The position numbers and the translations under genes were made by a program. This document shows, in pieces, positions 10,107 to 29,757 of a stretch of 64,000 nt of DNA. The notes under the pieces are model-generated. The model did no database searches. It saw only the letters and a program-made list of their open reading frames with translations, and was not told the origin of the DNA. The DNA lies in assembly GCF_000332415.1 (NCBI RefSeq), contig NZ_AOHC02000023.1:1-64000 (forward strand), written 5' to 3'. How positions within the stretch are numbered: the stretch's first letter is position 1; the number at the start of each line of letters is the position of its first letter. The DNA is from Leptospira weilii serovar Ranarum str. ICFT (GTDB taxonomy: Bacteria > Spirochaetota > Leptospiria > Leptospirales > Leptospiraceae).

Positions 10107-10174
10107 AGCTTGTTCCCAAACCTGAAAAGAAAAATGTAGGAGTTCCCACATTTCTCAGGTTTTAGGACAAACTT
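10107..10174 (+). promoter_or_regulatory. Large hairpin just upstream of lon
   Basis: Arms at 10107-10128 (AGCTTGTTCCCAAACCTGAA) and 10153-10174 (CTCAGGTTTTAGGACAAACT) pair with few mismatches. The loop holds a second, near-palindromic unit, AAATGTAGGAGTTCCCACAT. It ends about 10 bases before the lon ribosome site, so if transcribed it would form part of the lon 5' UTR. It may equally be a dispersed repeat; a comparable GTCCCAAAAC/GTTTTGGGAC pair lies at 29531-29602. Confidence 0.5.
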
Positions 10175-10194
10175 TCAGATGGAAGGAGGCCCTT

Positions 10195-12735
<2,541 letters not shown>

Positions 12736-12764
12736 TATTTTAGAATATTCTTAAATATAAATTT

Positions 12765-13907
<1,143 letters not shown>

Positions 13908-13920
13908 ATTTCACGATTTA

Positions 13921-13943
13921 AGAGCGGTAATCACCGCTCTTTT
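13921..13943 (+). terminator. Intrinsic terminator after the DegT aminotransferase
   Basis: Perfect 8-bp stem AGAGCGGT / ACCGCTCT with loop AATC, extended by flanking A-T pairs and followed by TTTT at 13940-13943. It sits 14 bases after the stop codon. Confidence 0.85.
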
Positions 13944-14071
13944 CCATTTTGAAAGGATATGATTCGGAAAAACTCAAAATAAAAACCTTCAAAACCCGGT
14001 CAAAGTTTTGTCACAAACGATCGGTTTTTTCTTGTTCTTTTATGCCTTTTGTCTAATATACGACGGAGGTT

Positions 14072-14559
<488 letters not shown>

Positions 14560-14800
14560 CAATCATTTAACGTAAGTTCGGCGGTTGAATCTTGGAATAT
14601 TAAGTCGGGATTTGTTCCGAAACCCGGGTGACCCGGGACGAATAGTGGTTTGTCAAAGTCCTCAAAAACATCGGATTCATTTCGTTTAATGTAGTTTCGA
14701 TCACGAGAAAGATAATGTAGAAAGAAAACTAGGTGGATTTACCGAGAGATTTTTATTTACATTGCATTTTAAATCTCTTCGGATAGTTTGCGCGATCGAT

Positions 14801-15826
14801 ATGAAGATGAAAATTATCGGTTCCGAAAATAAAGTCAACTACGGAGTCTTCGACGGTCCGGTCGAATTCAACTATAAAGAGTTTCAACTGCTCGACTTCT
14901 TCGGTAAAGAAATTCGCGGCTTGAAAAAACGTTTTGCATTTAAAAGATTCAATTACATGGGAATCATCACGGATGAGTTTTTGATCGGATTCGCCGCGGT
15001 CAGTCTAGGCTATGTGTATAACGTGTTCGCCTATCTCTATCATTATAAGGACGGACTTCTCTACGAGTTCGATACCAAGGGTTTGGATATAGGAAACGGT
15101 TTGCAGTTCCCGGCCGATCCGGACGAGTATAAGATTCGGTTTAAAAAAGGTTCTTCCTTTCTTTCCGTGGATAAATCGCATTCCAAAGGTAAACTTCATG
15201 TGGACGCCTTCTTGGGAAAAAAATTACGGATTCGGTTTAACGCGGACTTCGGTATCAAAAGTCATTCTCCTTTGCGGGTTTTAAATCCTTCCGAACCGAC
15301 ACATTGGACCTTCACGGAAAAATGTTCTCCTCTGATCCCGAGTTCGATCGAACTCGCTTATCAAAACAAACCCCTCGTGTTCGATCCCAAAAAAACAACG
15401 ATCCTTTACGATTGGTCCGGAGGATATCTCAGAAGAGAGACCAATTGGTATTGGGCGGCGTTCAGCGCTATCCTTCCGAATCGAACTTCGATCGGAGCGA
15501 ACTTCGCGGCGCTAGTGAACGAAACTTTCTTTTCGGAAAACGCGTTTTGGATCCATCGAAAGAGAAGAAGGGTTCCTCGGTTGATCTTCGATTTTTCACA
15601 AAAGGAACCCTCCAAACCTTGGAAAATTTACGACGAGGAAGGATTGGTAAAACTCGATTTCGTTCCCGAAGGGGAAAGAAAGGATCGGATGAATCTGATC
15701 GTATCCAAGTTGTATTTCAGACAATTTGTGGGAAGATTTTCGGGACAACTTCGTTCCGCCGACGGAAAGAAAGTCTCTTTTCGGGACGTCTACGGATTTA
15801 CCGAGTTTCACCGATCCGTTTGGTAG
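14801..15826 (+). CDS. DUF2804 family protein
   Basis: A 341-residue conserved protein of unknown function. Family hallmarks are DWSGGYLRRETNWYWAAFSA, GANFAALVNETFFSENAFWI and a C-terminal beta-rich end with GRFSG and DVYGFTEFH. Members are found in diverse bacteria and some eukaryotes; a lipocalin/carotenoid-hydratase-like fold has been suggested, but no activity is established that I can cite. The frame is open from a TTG at 14762; the ATG at 14801 is preferred, though no strong ribosome site is visible for either. The gene is monocistronic as far as can be seen. Confidence 0.75.
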   Translation: MKMKIIGSENKVNYGVFDGPVEFNYKEFQLLDFFGKEIRGLKKRFAFKRFNYMGIITDEFLIGFAAVSLGYVYNVFAYLYHYKDGLLYEFDTKGLDIGNGLQFPADPDEYKIRFKKGSSFLSVDKSHSKGKLHVDAFLGKKLRIRFNADFGIKSHSPLRVLNPSEPTHWTFTEKCSPLIPSSIELAYQNKPLVFDPKKTTILYDWSGGYLRRETNWYWAAFSAILPNRTSIGANFAALVNETFFSENAFWIHRKRRRVPRLIFDFSQKEPSKPWKIYDEEGLVKLDFVPEGERKDRMNLIVSKLYFRQFVGRFSGQLRSADGKKVSFRDVYGFTEFHRSVW

Positions 15827-15848
15827 AATATAACAGTTATTTAATATA

Positions 15849-16237
15849 TTATAGCGGAAAGAATTTTACTTTTTCAAACGTGAAATGATTTTCGAGATAA
15901 CTCTTTGCGTTCCGTTTAAACGAAGAGTCGACTACGATATCATAGGCGAAGTACGGGCTGGGAAGAATCAAACATAAGGACACCAAATACACATAACGGT
16001 AAATCTTTTTATCCACCGCCGGGTCCGCATATACGGTGCGATGGAATTTCAAATAACGCACAAAAATCAAAGTGCATAATGCGGGGCCGGAAAAATTAAC
16101 TCCTCGTTTGATCGATTCGATGGTCCCCTCCTCGTCCGTATCATTTCTGATCTGAAACAACGAGTCGATGAACCGGGACAATGGACTCAATAGATCGCAA
16201 AAAGCGGGTTGTGAATCACGATACGTTTTTTTTGCAT
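15849..16237 (-). pseudogene. DUF389 membrane protein reduced to its two ends by internal deletion
   Basis: The N-terminal part, IRNDTDEEGTIESIKRGVNF then SGPALCTLIF, matches the start of DUF389 proteins just before their membrane core. It then jumps directly to VRYLKFHRTVYADPAV and YLVSLCLILPSPYFAYDIVV, which resembles the family C-terminus. The intervening roughly 300 residues with the membrane helices are missing, apparently by an in-frame deletion at an LI(F/V) match. A second lesion lies upstream: ATG at 16237 with RBS TAGGAGA enters an A8 tract and stops after 16 codons, whereas nine A would join it to the downstream frame. Function was unknown even when intact. Confidence 0.6.
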
Positions 16238-16423
16238 GGAATTTTTCTCCTACTACTGATGCCTATAGAATAAGCGCGCCATGACTTTTGAGAAGAATCC
16301 CCGTTTTAGAAGCAGAATTCCGGACACTCTATTTTATAGTTCTGAGTAAAAATAGACTAACAAAGATAAGGCGGCGGCTTGTCGCTCGCCGCCTTTCCGA
16401 CGTATACTTGGTTCCCAAACTTC

Positions 16424-16587
16424 TTACCTAATATTACCGGAACCTTTCACAGTTTGGACTTTCCAGATTTTGTCGTCCGCCAAAAAGGGCATTCTAAAAT
16501 GCTTGGGCCTAAAATAATCGATAGTTTTTAATCGCCCCGGCGGGTTGATATCTTTGATGAACCGAAATCCAAACGCGTTCCCTTTCT
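16424..16587 (-). pseudogene. C-terminal fragment of an unknown conserved protein
   Basis: The minus strand reads NAFGFRFIKDINPPGRLKTI, then DYFRPKHFRMPFLADDKIWK and ends VQTVKGSGNIR before a stop. The composition is protein-like, but the frame begins right after a stop and has no start codon. Family not recognised. Confidence 0.35.
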
Positions 16588-17040
16588 ATGAATCGCTCTG
16601 CCTGTTTTAAAAAACTCTGTAAACCATTTTTGAATATTTTAATTTTTGAATATATTACTGATCTCTATAAAGTTGAGCACCTTGAATTTTTATCGAAAAA
16701 TACGGTTTCAATACAAAATTATCAGGTACTTTATTATATAGTTATGAGTAAAAAGAAAGTATTACATAAAAAAGATGTATCCTTTTTCCGTAAATATCTC
16801 CTTTTATAAACTGAATTCATAATTCACAAAAGTTCCCGGAAAAATTGTCGATACTTTCAAACAAAGTCAAAAGGAATGAATATATATCATTTTGTTATTA
16901 TATTCTAAATCAATACATTCGTAATCATTAGATTGGAAAGATCCAAAAACAGGTGCGGACGAAAGAAAAGTCTTATCATCCGTATGGAGGGAAAACAAAC
17001 CAAGAGGGGAACTATCACCTTCTCGCCTATCACTGTTTGG

Positions 17041-17104
17041 ACGTGGCCGCCGCTCTCTATGGATCGCAGCGCCGGGGCCGGATTCGCCCAAACTTCTCAC
17101 ATTG
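17041..17104 (+). repeat. Right end of the dispersed structured repeat, truncated copy
   Basis: CTCTCTATGGATCGCAGCGC followed by CGGGGCCGGATTCGCCCAAA closely matches the right half of the copy at 35976-36176. The left half and hairpin are not present. It lies 90 bases upstream of cas1. Confidence 0.7.
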
Positions 17105-17193
17105 AAGTCATATTATAATTAACGAATTTATTTTTCGATCCATCATTTCTTTATATTCAATTTTAGACATATAAAACTCGATAATTAATACGT

Positions 17194-19566
<2,373 letters not shown>

Positions 19567-19580
<14 letters not shown>

Positions 19581-19887
19581 CGGATGGAAAACAGGATAAA
19601 TTTTGATTTAAAAACCTAACCCCTAGTTCCTAATCCCTAACCCCTTGAAACACACACGTGGGGGTCAGATGGAAAATAGGATGGATTTTGATTTAAAAAC
19701 CTAACCACTAATTCCTAATTGCTAACCCCTTGAAACACACACGTGGGGTCGATGAAAAACAGGATGGATTTTGATTTAAAAACCTAACCACTAATTCCTA
19801 ACCCCTTGAAACACACACGTGGGGTCGGATGGAAAACAGGATAGATTTTGATTTAAAAACCTAGCCACTAGTTCCTAATCCCTAACC
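19567..19887 (+). repeat. Tandem 76-85-bp repeats carrying the CRISPR repeat core
   Basis: Four units start with CACACACGTGGGG at 19567, 19651, 19736 and 19812. Each then continues with GGATGGAAAACAGGATAAAT or a close variant, TTTTGATTTAAAAACCTA and a run of CTAATTCCTAACCCC-type words, ending CTTGAAA before the next core. The first unit overlaps the truncated last CRISPR repeat. The core is the 3' half of the CRISPR hairpin, but the intervening sequence is the same in each unit, so these are duplications, not spacers. Confidence 0.85.
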
Positions 19888-20129
19888 TGTAAAGTCCTAA
19901 AATCAGGTTGAATCGTCATTTGCGTATGCAGGAGGAAATAAGTTATTTATTACCGATGGTTCGAAACATTCGTAAGGCGATTTACACTTTCAAGTGGCTA
20001 GGGTTTAGTGATTAGAAATTAGTTACATTTTCCTAATAGAACGATCTGACTTGAAACAGAGATTGATTTTCCTCTTCAGTAAATTTACTACCCCCTAATT
20101 CCTAACCACTCGCCGCTAGAGAATATAGG
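19888..20129. repeat. Repeat debris: 24-bp word and reverse copy of the 60-bp repeat
   Basis: 19888-19911 repeats 9933-9956 exactly. 20046-20092 is a diverged reverse-strand copy of the GGATCAGA-ended repeat (core GATTTTCCTCTTCAGTAAAT). No gene is seen in this stretch. Confidence 0.5.
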
Positions 20130-20305
<176 letters not shown>

Positions 20306-20500
20306 AGAAATGTCATTTACACAAGATTGCTGATAACGCCGTTAGCTACAATTGATGCCTTAATCGCTCAGCTTGCAATTACTCATAACCTCGTTCTTGC
20401 AACTTATGATAATGACTTTCTAAGACTTTCTGGAATTACAAAGTTAAAGACCTTCAATTTCGAAGGTTATAAAAAATCAAAGAGAAAACGCAACGTCGAT
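20306..20500 (+). pseudogene. VapC-like PIN-domain toxin, C-terminal remnant
   Basis: The frame from 20306 gives RNVIYTRLLITPLATIDALI then AQLAITHNLVLATYDNDFLR and LSGITKLKTFNFE. This is the last third of a PIN-domain RNase toxin: an Asp-containing helix ATIDALIAQLAI, then HNLVLATYDNDF with the final acidic residue. The first metal-binding Asp and most of the fold are missing, removed at the junction with the IS256-type remnant. The frame stays open to 20752, but that extension translates an attC-like repeat and is unlikely to be meaningful. No vapB is present. Confidence 0.6.
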
Positions 20501-20673
20501 TTGCCGCTTCGTTCGTCACTTACGGTTCCCGCCACAGCCTCGCTTGGTCTTCGACATATCGCCTCGGACATAGGACACTTGACTCACGTCGTCTTAAGGA
20601 ACATTTTTAGTAAAAGTTCGTGTCCTCGCTTCGCTCGGGCCCGCAAACGTCGAGAAACCTACGACGTTAGGCG
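20490..20673 (+). repeat. attC-like site D (long), after the vapC remnant
   Basis: Ends in CGACGTTAGGCG (20662-20673), whose GTTAGGC fits the R' consensus GTTRRRY. The left end CGCAACGTCG (20491 on) pairs with it apart from a 2-base bulge. About 180 bases lie between, within the longer size range of attC sites. It marks the 5' boundary of the first mazEF cassette. Weakest of the sites structurally on its left side. Confidence 0.45.
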
Positions 20674-20771
20674 CAAAAGCCCTAAACTTAGTTTGATATT
20701 GAAGAAGAAATCAAAAGACAATTTGTCGGCTTATTTTCTAAATTTGGACTAAAAATCAGTCTATTTAAAAG

Positions 20772-20801
20772 TTGACATTGGTATGACCAGAGTTATACCA
20801 A
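20772..20801 (+). promoter_or_regulatory. Promoter with overlapping palindromic operator for mazEF-1
   Basis: TTGACA at 20772-20777 and TATACC at 20794-20799 form a promoter with 16-base spacing. The inverted repeat TTGGTAT (20778-20784) / ATACCAA (20795-20801) fills the spacer and covers the -10, as expected for repression by the antitoxin-toxin complex. The predicted start of transcription coincides with the ATG at 20806, so the mRNA may be leaderless. Confidence 0.6.
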
Positions 20802-20805
20802 GAAT

Positions 20806-21040
<235 letters not shown>

Positions 21041-21054
<14 letters not shown>

Positions 21055-21382
21055 GATTTGGTGGGTAGACTTAGGAATTCCATTTGGCAGTGAATCTGGA
21101 TTTAAACGTCCTGTTCTCATAATTCAAGATGATTCTTTTAATCAAAGTAATATTAACACAATAGTTTCAATCGCAATTACACCGAATCTGAATCTTTCGG
21201 AAGCACCAGGTAACGTTCTAATTAGCAAGAAAGACTCAAATTTGTCTAAGGACTCGGTAATCAATGTTTCACAAATTGTGACTTTAGATAGAGAAAGATT
21301 TCTAAACAAAGCGGGAAAACTTAAATCAAATAAACTAAACGAAGTTGAAGTAGGGCTTAAGCTAGTTATAGGCCTAGATTAA
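21041..21382 (+). CDS. MazF/PemK-family mRNA interferase toxin
   Basis: A 113-residue toxin of the MazF fold. It shows the N-terminal IRGEIWWVDLGIPFGSESGF, then KRPVLIIQDDSFN (Arg of the RP motif), a beta-rich middle and DSVINVSQIVTLDRERF, with the conserved Ser/Thr and Gln. Such enzymes cut mRNA at short motifs and are held inactive by the antitoxin upstream. It ends 7 bases before an attC-like site, so the pair forms a compact cassette (about 20667-21439) with its own promoter. Catalytic residues appear intact; cleavage specificity cannot be predicted. Confidence 0.9.
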
Positions 21383-21388
21383 GAGCAC

Positions 21389-21448
21389 GTCGCCTAACCT
21401 CGACTTCTCGCGGCGCTTCGGGGCCGCAAACTTCTGTCGTTAGGCGAC
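21389..21448 (+). repeat. attC-like site A, after mazEF-1
   Basis: Outer arms GTCGCCTAAC (21389-21398) and GTTAGGCGAC (21439-21448) are perfect inverses and contain the R''/R' consensus forms YYYAAC and GTTRRRY. Inner pairs CGAC/GTCG and GCGGC/GCCGC leave a small bulge, an unpaired centre and an 8-base loop, as in attC folds. The core CTCGACTTCTCGCGGCGCTT is shared with the site at 23046. At 60 bases it is among the short attC sizes. Confidence 0.65.
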
Positions 21449-21478
21449 ATTTTTTAAAATTATTCCGTGTAGAAAATT

Positions 21479-22111
21479 ATGCCGACTTCTATAACGCAAA
21501 AAGCAGTATCCCTTGTTTCTAAAAACTCTCATAAGAAATTAAGTGAGTTTAAGCGTTTAGGTAACCACTTATATAGAAATTCTAATGACTTAATTCATTG
21601 TATTCACTTTCAGTATAGCCAGTGGAATTCCGGAGAAAATGGTAAATTTACAATAAATTTGGCTATAGTATCCGAAAGTTTATATAAATTTTGGACAGGT
21701 AACTCGCTCCCAAAAAATCCAGCAACTGCACTATGGCCAATTCAAGTGAGATTAAGTAGTCTATTACCTGAAAAATTTGACAAATGGTGGACCGTTGACT
21801 TAAATACAAATTTGGTAATTCTTACAAAGGAAATTATTGAATGTTTACAAGCTTATGCTCTTCCCTTTTTTTCTAAGTATAGTTCCATTAATGAACTTTT
21901 CGATGAACTGAAATTTGACAAATCTATACCGGGAATATTTGAATCTCAAAGACCACTTTTATTAGCAATGATATATAAACTGAAACAGAATGAAAAAGAG
22001 TCTATCAAGCTAATTCAAAAGGCATTCCATGAATCCGAAGGTTCTCGTTTTCAAGAGACTGTGGTTCTTTTAGCAAATAGATTAGGTTTACATATAAATT
22101 TAATAACATGA
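21479..22111 (+). CDS. DUF4304 domain-containing protein
   Basis: A 210-residue protein of unknown function. The N-terminal half carries the DUF4304 pattern: FKRLGNHLYRNSNDLIHCIH then FQYSQWNSGENGKFTINLAI, in which a basic helix is followed by IHFQ-S-WN and FTINL strands. The second half is helical, with a repeated AMIYKLKQNEKESIKLIQKA element like a tetratricopeptide-type hairpin. No catalytic motif is seen. It sits between two attC-like sites in the same orientation as the TA pairs, as a cassette gene would. No promoter is evident. Its low G+C matches the other cassette genes. Confidence 0.7.
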   Translation: MPTSITQKAVSLVSKNSHKKLSEFKRLGNHLYRNSNDLIHCIHFQYSQWNSGENGKFTINLAIVSESLYKFWTGNSLPKNPATALWPIQVRLSSLLPEKFDKWWTVDLNTNLVILTKEIIECLQAYALPFFSKYSSINELFDELKFDKSIPGIFESQRPLLLAMIYKLKQNEKESIKLIQKAFHESEGSRFQETVVLLANRLGLHINLIT

Positions 22112-22226
22112 ATTTTATAGTGTTCATTTTTATGTGGAAAAAATCTAAGTGCCTGTCCCAAAATTTAAAACAATCGCGGAGATTTGCGGCCATTCCGATA
22201 AAATCGGACGGTTGGCGGACAAACTC

Positions 22227-22316
22227 TAAATAACTGCGGCTTCTCGCGGCGTTTCGAGATTGCTACGCAACTCTCGCTTGGACACGCAACGTCAAAGAGA
22301 CTCTTTCGTTAGTTGC
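22227..22316 (+). repeat. attC-like site C, after the DUF4304 gene
   Basis: The left half, TAAATAACTGCGGCTTCTCG (22227-22246) then CGGCGTTTCGAG, is homologous to sites A and B. The right end is CTTTCGTTAGTTGC (22303-22316), with R'-like GTTAGTT. This R' half belongs to the next cassette: it is the perfect complement of CAACTAAC at the end of that cassette (23046-23053). The left R'' (AAATAAC) does not match the DUF4304 cassette's own 5' end beyond TAAC, so this cassette boundary has decayed or recombined. Confidence 0.5.
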
Positions 22317-22432
22317 AATAGCCCAAAGATTTATGGAGAAAGTTGGGGCTTACCTTACAAATCTTAACGAAAGAAATTCATTTCTAAATCGTTAAATTCG
22401 ATTCTAAAAAATTGCTGACAAATTTTAAACAG

Positions 22433-22449
22433 TATATACAATGTATATA
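22433..22449 (+). promoter_or_regulatory. Palindromic operator of mazEF-2
   Basis: TATATACA (22433-22440), A, TGTATATA (22442-22449) is a perfect inverted repeat ending 10 bases before the antitoxin ATG. It probably overlaps the -10 region and would bind the AbrB-type antitoxin. It differs entirely from the mazEF-1 operator. Confidence 0.55.
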
Positions 22450-22459
22450 TAGGAAATTT

Positions 22460-22696
22460 ATGGAATCAATTATTCAAAAATGGGGTAATAGCTTAGGAAT
22501 TAGAATTCCAAAAGCGATGGCAACGGAATTAGAGTTAAATGACGGAAGTCACGTTGATTTACAATATGAAGGGGACAAGATTGTAATCTATCCAATGAGA
22601 AAAGCCTCATTGGAAGAAAAACTCTCTAAAATTACGAAACAAAATCTTCACTCTGAAATATCAACCGGTAACTCGATAGGCAAGGAAGCTTGGTAA
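22460..22696 (+). CDS. mazE: Antitoxin MazE, AbrB/SpoVT type (ChpI-like)
   Basis: A 78-residue antitoxin with a swapped-hairpin AbrB DNA-binding domain: MESIIQKWGNSLGIRIPKAM then ELNDGSHVDLQYEGDKIVIY. A toxin-binding tail follows. It closely resembles classical MazE and the leptospiral ChpI antitoxin described in L. interrogans, from memory. The frame is open from 22412, but the ATG at 22460 is preceded by AGGAAA and starts where family similarity begins. It overlaps the toxin gene by 7 bases. A perfect palindrome immediately upstream is the likely autoregulatory site. Confidence 0.92.
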   Translation: MESIIQKWGNSLGIRIPKAMATELELNDGSHVDLQYEGDKIVIYPMRKASLEEKLSKITKQNLHSEISTGNSIGKEAW

Positions 22697-23031
22697 AGAG
22701 TCGAAAATACACTCCTGAAAAAGGAGATATAGTTTGGCTGAACTTTACTCCTCAAGCAGGTCATGAACAGAAAGGCCGTAGACCCGCACTTGTTTTATCA
22801 CCGAAGGAATACAATTCGAAGACTGGGCTAGCGATATTTTGTCCAGTTACGAGCAAAATTAAAGGTTATCCATTCGAAGTGTTGATTAAATCAAAGAAAA
22901 TCGACGGTGTAATTCTTTCTGATCAAGTGAAAAACTTAGATTGGACGATTCGTGAAGCGGCGTTTATTGAATCGATAAATAAAGTTTCTTTGAAAGAAGT
23001 TTTAGATAATATTAAACTATTAGTATTTTAA
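22690..23031 (+). CDS. mazF: MazF-type mRNA interferase toxin (ChpK-like)
   Basis: A 113-residue ribosome-independent endoribonuclease toxin. Motifs are YTPEKGDIVWLNFTPQAGHE, QKGRRPALVLSP (the RRP loop that forms the active site), and ILSDQVKNLDWTIREAAF with the conserved Q-x-K-x-L-DW. These are complete, so it should be active. The start is TTG at 22690 after AAGGA, inside the antitoxin stop region, giving coupled translation. Similar to E. coli MazF and leptospiral ChpK. The pair ends 15 bases before an attC-like site and fits a cassette of about 22309-23094. Confidence 0.93.
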   Translation: MVKSRKYTPEKGDIVWLNFTPQAGHEQKGRRPALVLSPKEYNSKTGLAIFCPVTSKIKGYPFEVLIKSKKIDGVILSDQVKNLDWTIREAAFIESINKVSLKEVLDNIKLLVF

Positions 23032-23045
23032 TAAATGGGCTTTTT

Positions 23046-23100
23046 CAACTAACCTCGACTTCTCGCGGCGCTTCGAGACCGCAAACTTCTGTCGTTATCC
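23046..23100 (+). repeat. attC-like site B, after mazEF-2
   Basis: CAACTAAC (23046-23053), core CTCGACTTCTCGCGGCGCTT then CGAGACCGCAAACTTCTGTC, ending GTTATCC (23094-23100). The core differs from site A at only two positions. The flanking bases outside CTAAC...GTTA differ completely, and the left flank instead complements the cassette's own 5' end at site C. That is the pattern expected from site-specific cassette recombination. Confidence 0.6.
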
Positions 23101-23238
23101 GCCATGCCGGGCCGGTTTACCATTCGTGCACAAATGACGGATGACCATAGAAACTCGGAGGGGCTTCAGGGCCGAACTCACGTTAATATAAACGCTGAAA
23201 ATCTAATATTCGACGATCAAGTTCAAAGAACAAACAAA

Positions 23239-25046
<1,808 letters not shown>

Positions 25047-25104
25047 TTCCTTCTCATTCGATTCAACCGCAAACAAACCGGCAAGTCAAATCGTACGATT
25101 TTTA

Positions 25105-25225
<121 letters not shown>

Positions 25226-25321
25226 CAACGCGATCCATAGAGAGCGTTGCATGAGTTTCCTCAACGTCGTCAAAGAAATGTTTACCGTTGTTTGAATTGA
25301 ACACATTTCTTGTCGATCTTA

Positions 25322-27628
<2,307 letters not shown>

Positions 27629-27640
27629 AAGAACTCCTTT

Positions 27641-27925
<285 letters not shown>

Positions 27926-27955
27926 TGCCCCATTTTTCAGAAACGAAATCGGAGG

Positions 27956-29011
<1,056 letters not shown>

Positions 29012-29117
29012 AGTATGCCTTCTTTGTCGATTTTTTTTCAAAACACGGAGGAGGATACTCTTTTCAAAAGAGTCTTTTTTGGAATTCTTACCGATTTCTC
29101 TAAAATTGAGTTCCGTT

Positions 29118-29174
29118 TATTTTTATCGCAAAATTCCGTTTCCATACAAAATATTAGGTACTGATTATATGGTT
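29118..29174 (+). repeat. AT-rich dispersed word shared with 16687-16743
   Basis: TTTTTATCGCAAAATTCCGT then TTCCATACAAAATATTAGGT matches the copy at 16687-16743 (TTTTTATCGAAAAATACGGT, TTCAATACAAAATTATCAGG) at about four-fifths of positions. It directly precedes the structured repeat at 29185. Confidence 0.5.
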
Positions 29175-29184
29175 CCGTTATTTT

Positions 29185-29372
29185 ACGTGAGTTCGGTATA
29201 ACCGATGCGAAAGCGATTGAAGCGGAATCAACAAATTGGAATGACGAGAGCGTTTCGTTTTTCGAGCAAACCTCAATTTGTTGATTGGAGCTGAAAGCGC
29301 GGCCCCTCGCCGGTTTTTTCTTACGGAAAAAACCGGCGAGGGGTTCGCCCAAACCTTCTTACGTAAAATTCG
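29185..29372 (+). repeat. Dispersed structured repeat, full copy 1
   Basis: Left end ACGTGAGTTCGGTATAACCG, then ATGCGAAAGCGATTGAAGCG. Hairpin 1 is AATCAACAAATTG/CAATTTGTTGATT. Hairpin 2 is a perfect 18-bp stem, CCCCTCGCCGGTTTTTTC/GAAAAAACCGGCGAGGGG with loop TTACG. The right end is TTCGCCCAAACCTTCTTACG. Hairpin 2 with its T-rich arm could also act as a terminator. Confidence 0.85.
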
Positions 29373-29757
29373 ATTTATATATTCTATTTTTATAATTTAA
29401 TTTTTAAAAGACATTATATTTTTTGCAAATAGTATAATCTCTATTTTGACTTCTTTGTCCGCAATGTTTCGCAAAATCGAACGTATTTTTTTGAAATCGA
29501 AACGGAGTATCTTTTGAAAAATTTAGAGTTTGTCCCAAAACGTCTCGAGTTTTTTCGGCATCGCATTCATTTCCGCAATTTTCGTAGGTTTTGGGACGAG
29601 TTCTTAAAATCTGTGAAAAATATTCCCTTTTTCGTTTTAAATAATCGTTTCATAAGCCCAGAATAAGCGGTTTGCTCGCCTTTCTTTTATCATTTCAAAT
29701 CTACGAGTTTCTCCTTTCGGAGAAAGGCGAAAAATAATATAAGAGGTGAAAAAGTTT
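29373..29757. other. Intergenic stretch upstream of the PI-PLC-like gene
   Basis: No gene seen. GTCCCAAAAC (29531-29540) and GTTTTGGGAC (29592-29601) form a long-range inverted pair like the one before lon. TTTCTCC/GGAGAAA near 29708-29725 is a small perfect hairpin about 15 bases before the ribosome site AAGAGG, so it may sit in the 5' UTR. Strongly AT-rich around 29370-29460. Confidence 0.4.

Larger units (their letters stand above)
16238..17193. other. AT-rich decayed stretch where Cascade genes would be expected
   Basis: No intact gene. It holds a short minus-strand coding remnant (16424-16587), a GC hairpin near 16366-16395 (AAGGCGGC / GCCGCCTT), a dispersed AT-rich word at 16687-16743 resembling 29118-29174, and the right end of the structured repeat at about 17041-17104. 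In intact type I-E loci cas3 and the Cascade genes sit directly upstream of cas1, so this is probably the scar of their loss. No cas8, cas7, cas5 or cas6 remnant was recognised. Confidence 0.5.

Noticed and set aside
20500..20752. C-terminal extension of the vapC remnant
   Set aside because: It translates a GC-rich attC-like repeat; no similarity to PIN proteins beyond about 20500.
29038..29352. Minus-strand frame through the structured repeat (and matching frames at 35959 and 49553)
   Set aside because: All are translations of the same non-coding repeat, sharing GESGPGA-type peptides without ribosome sites.
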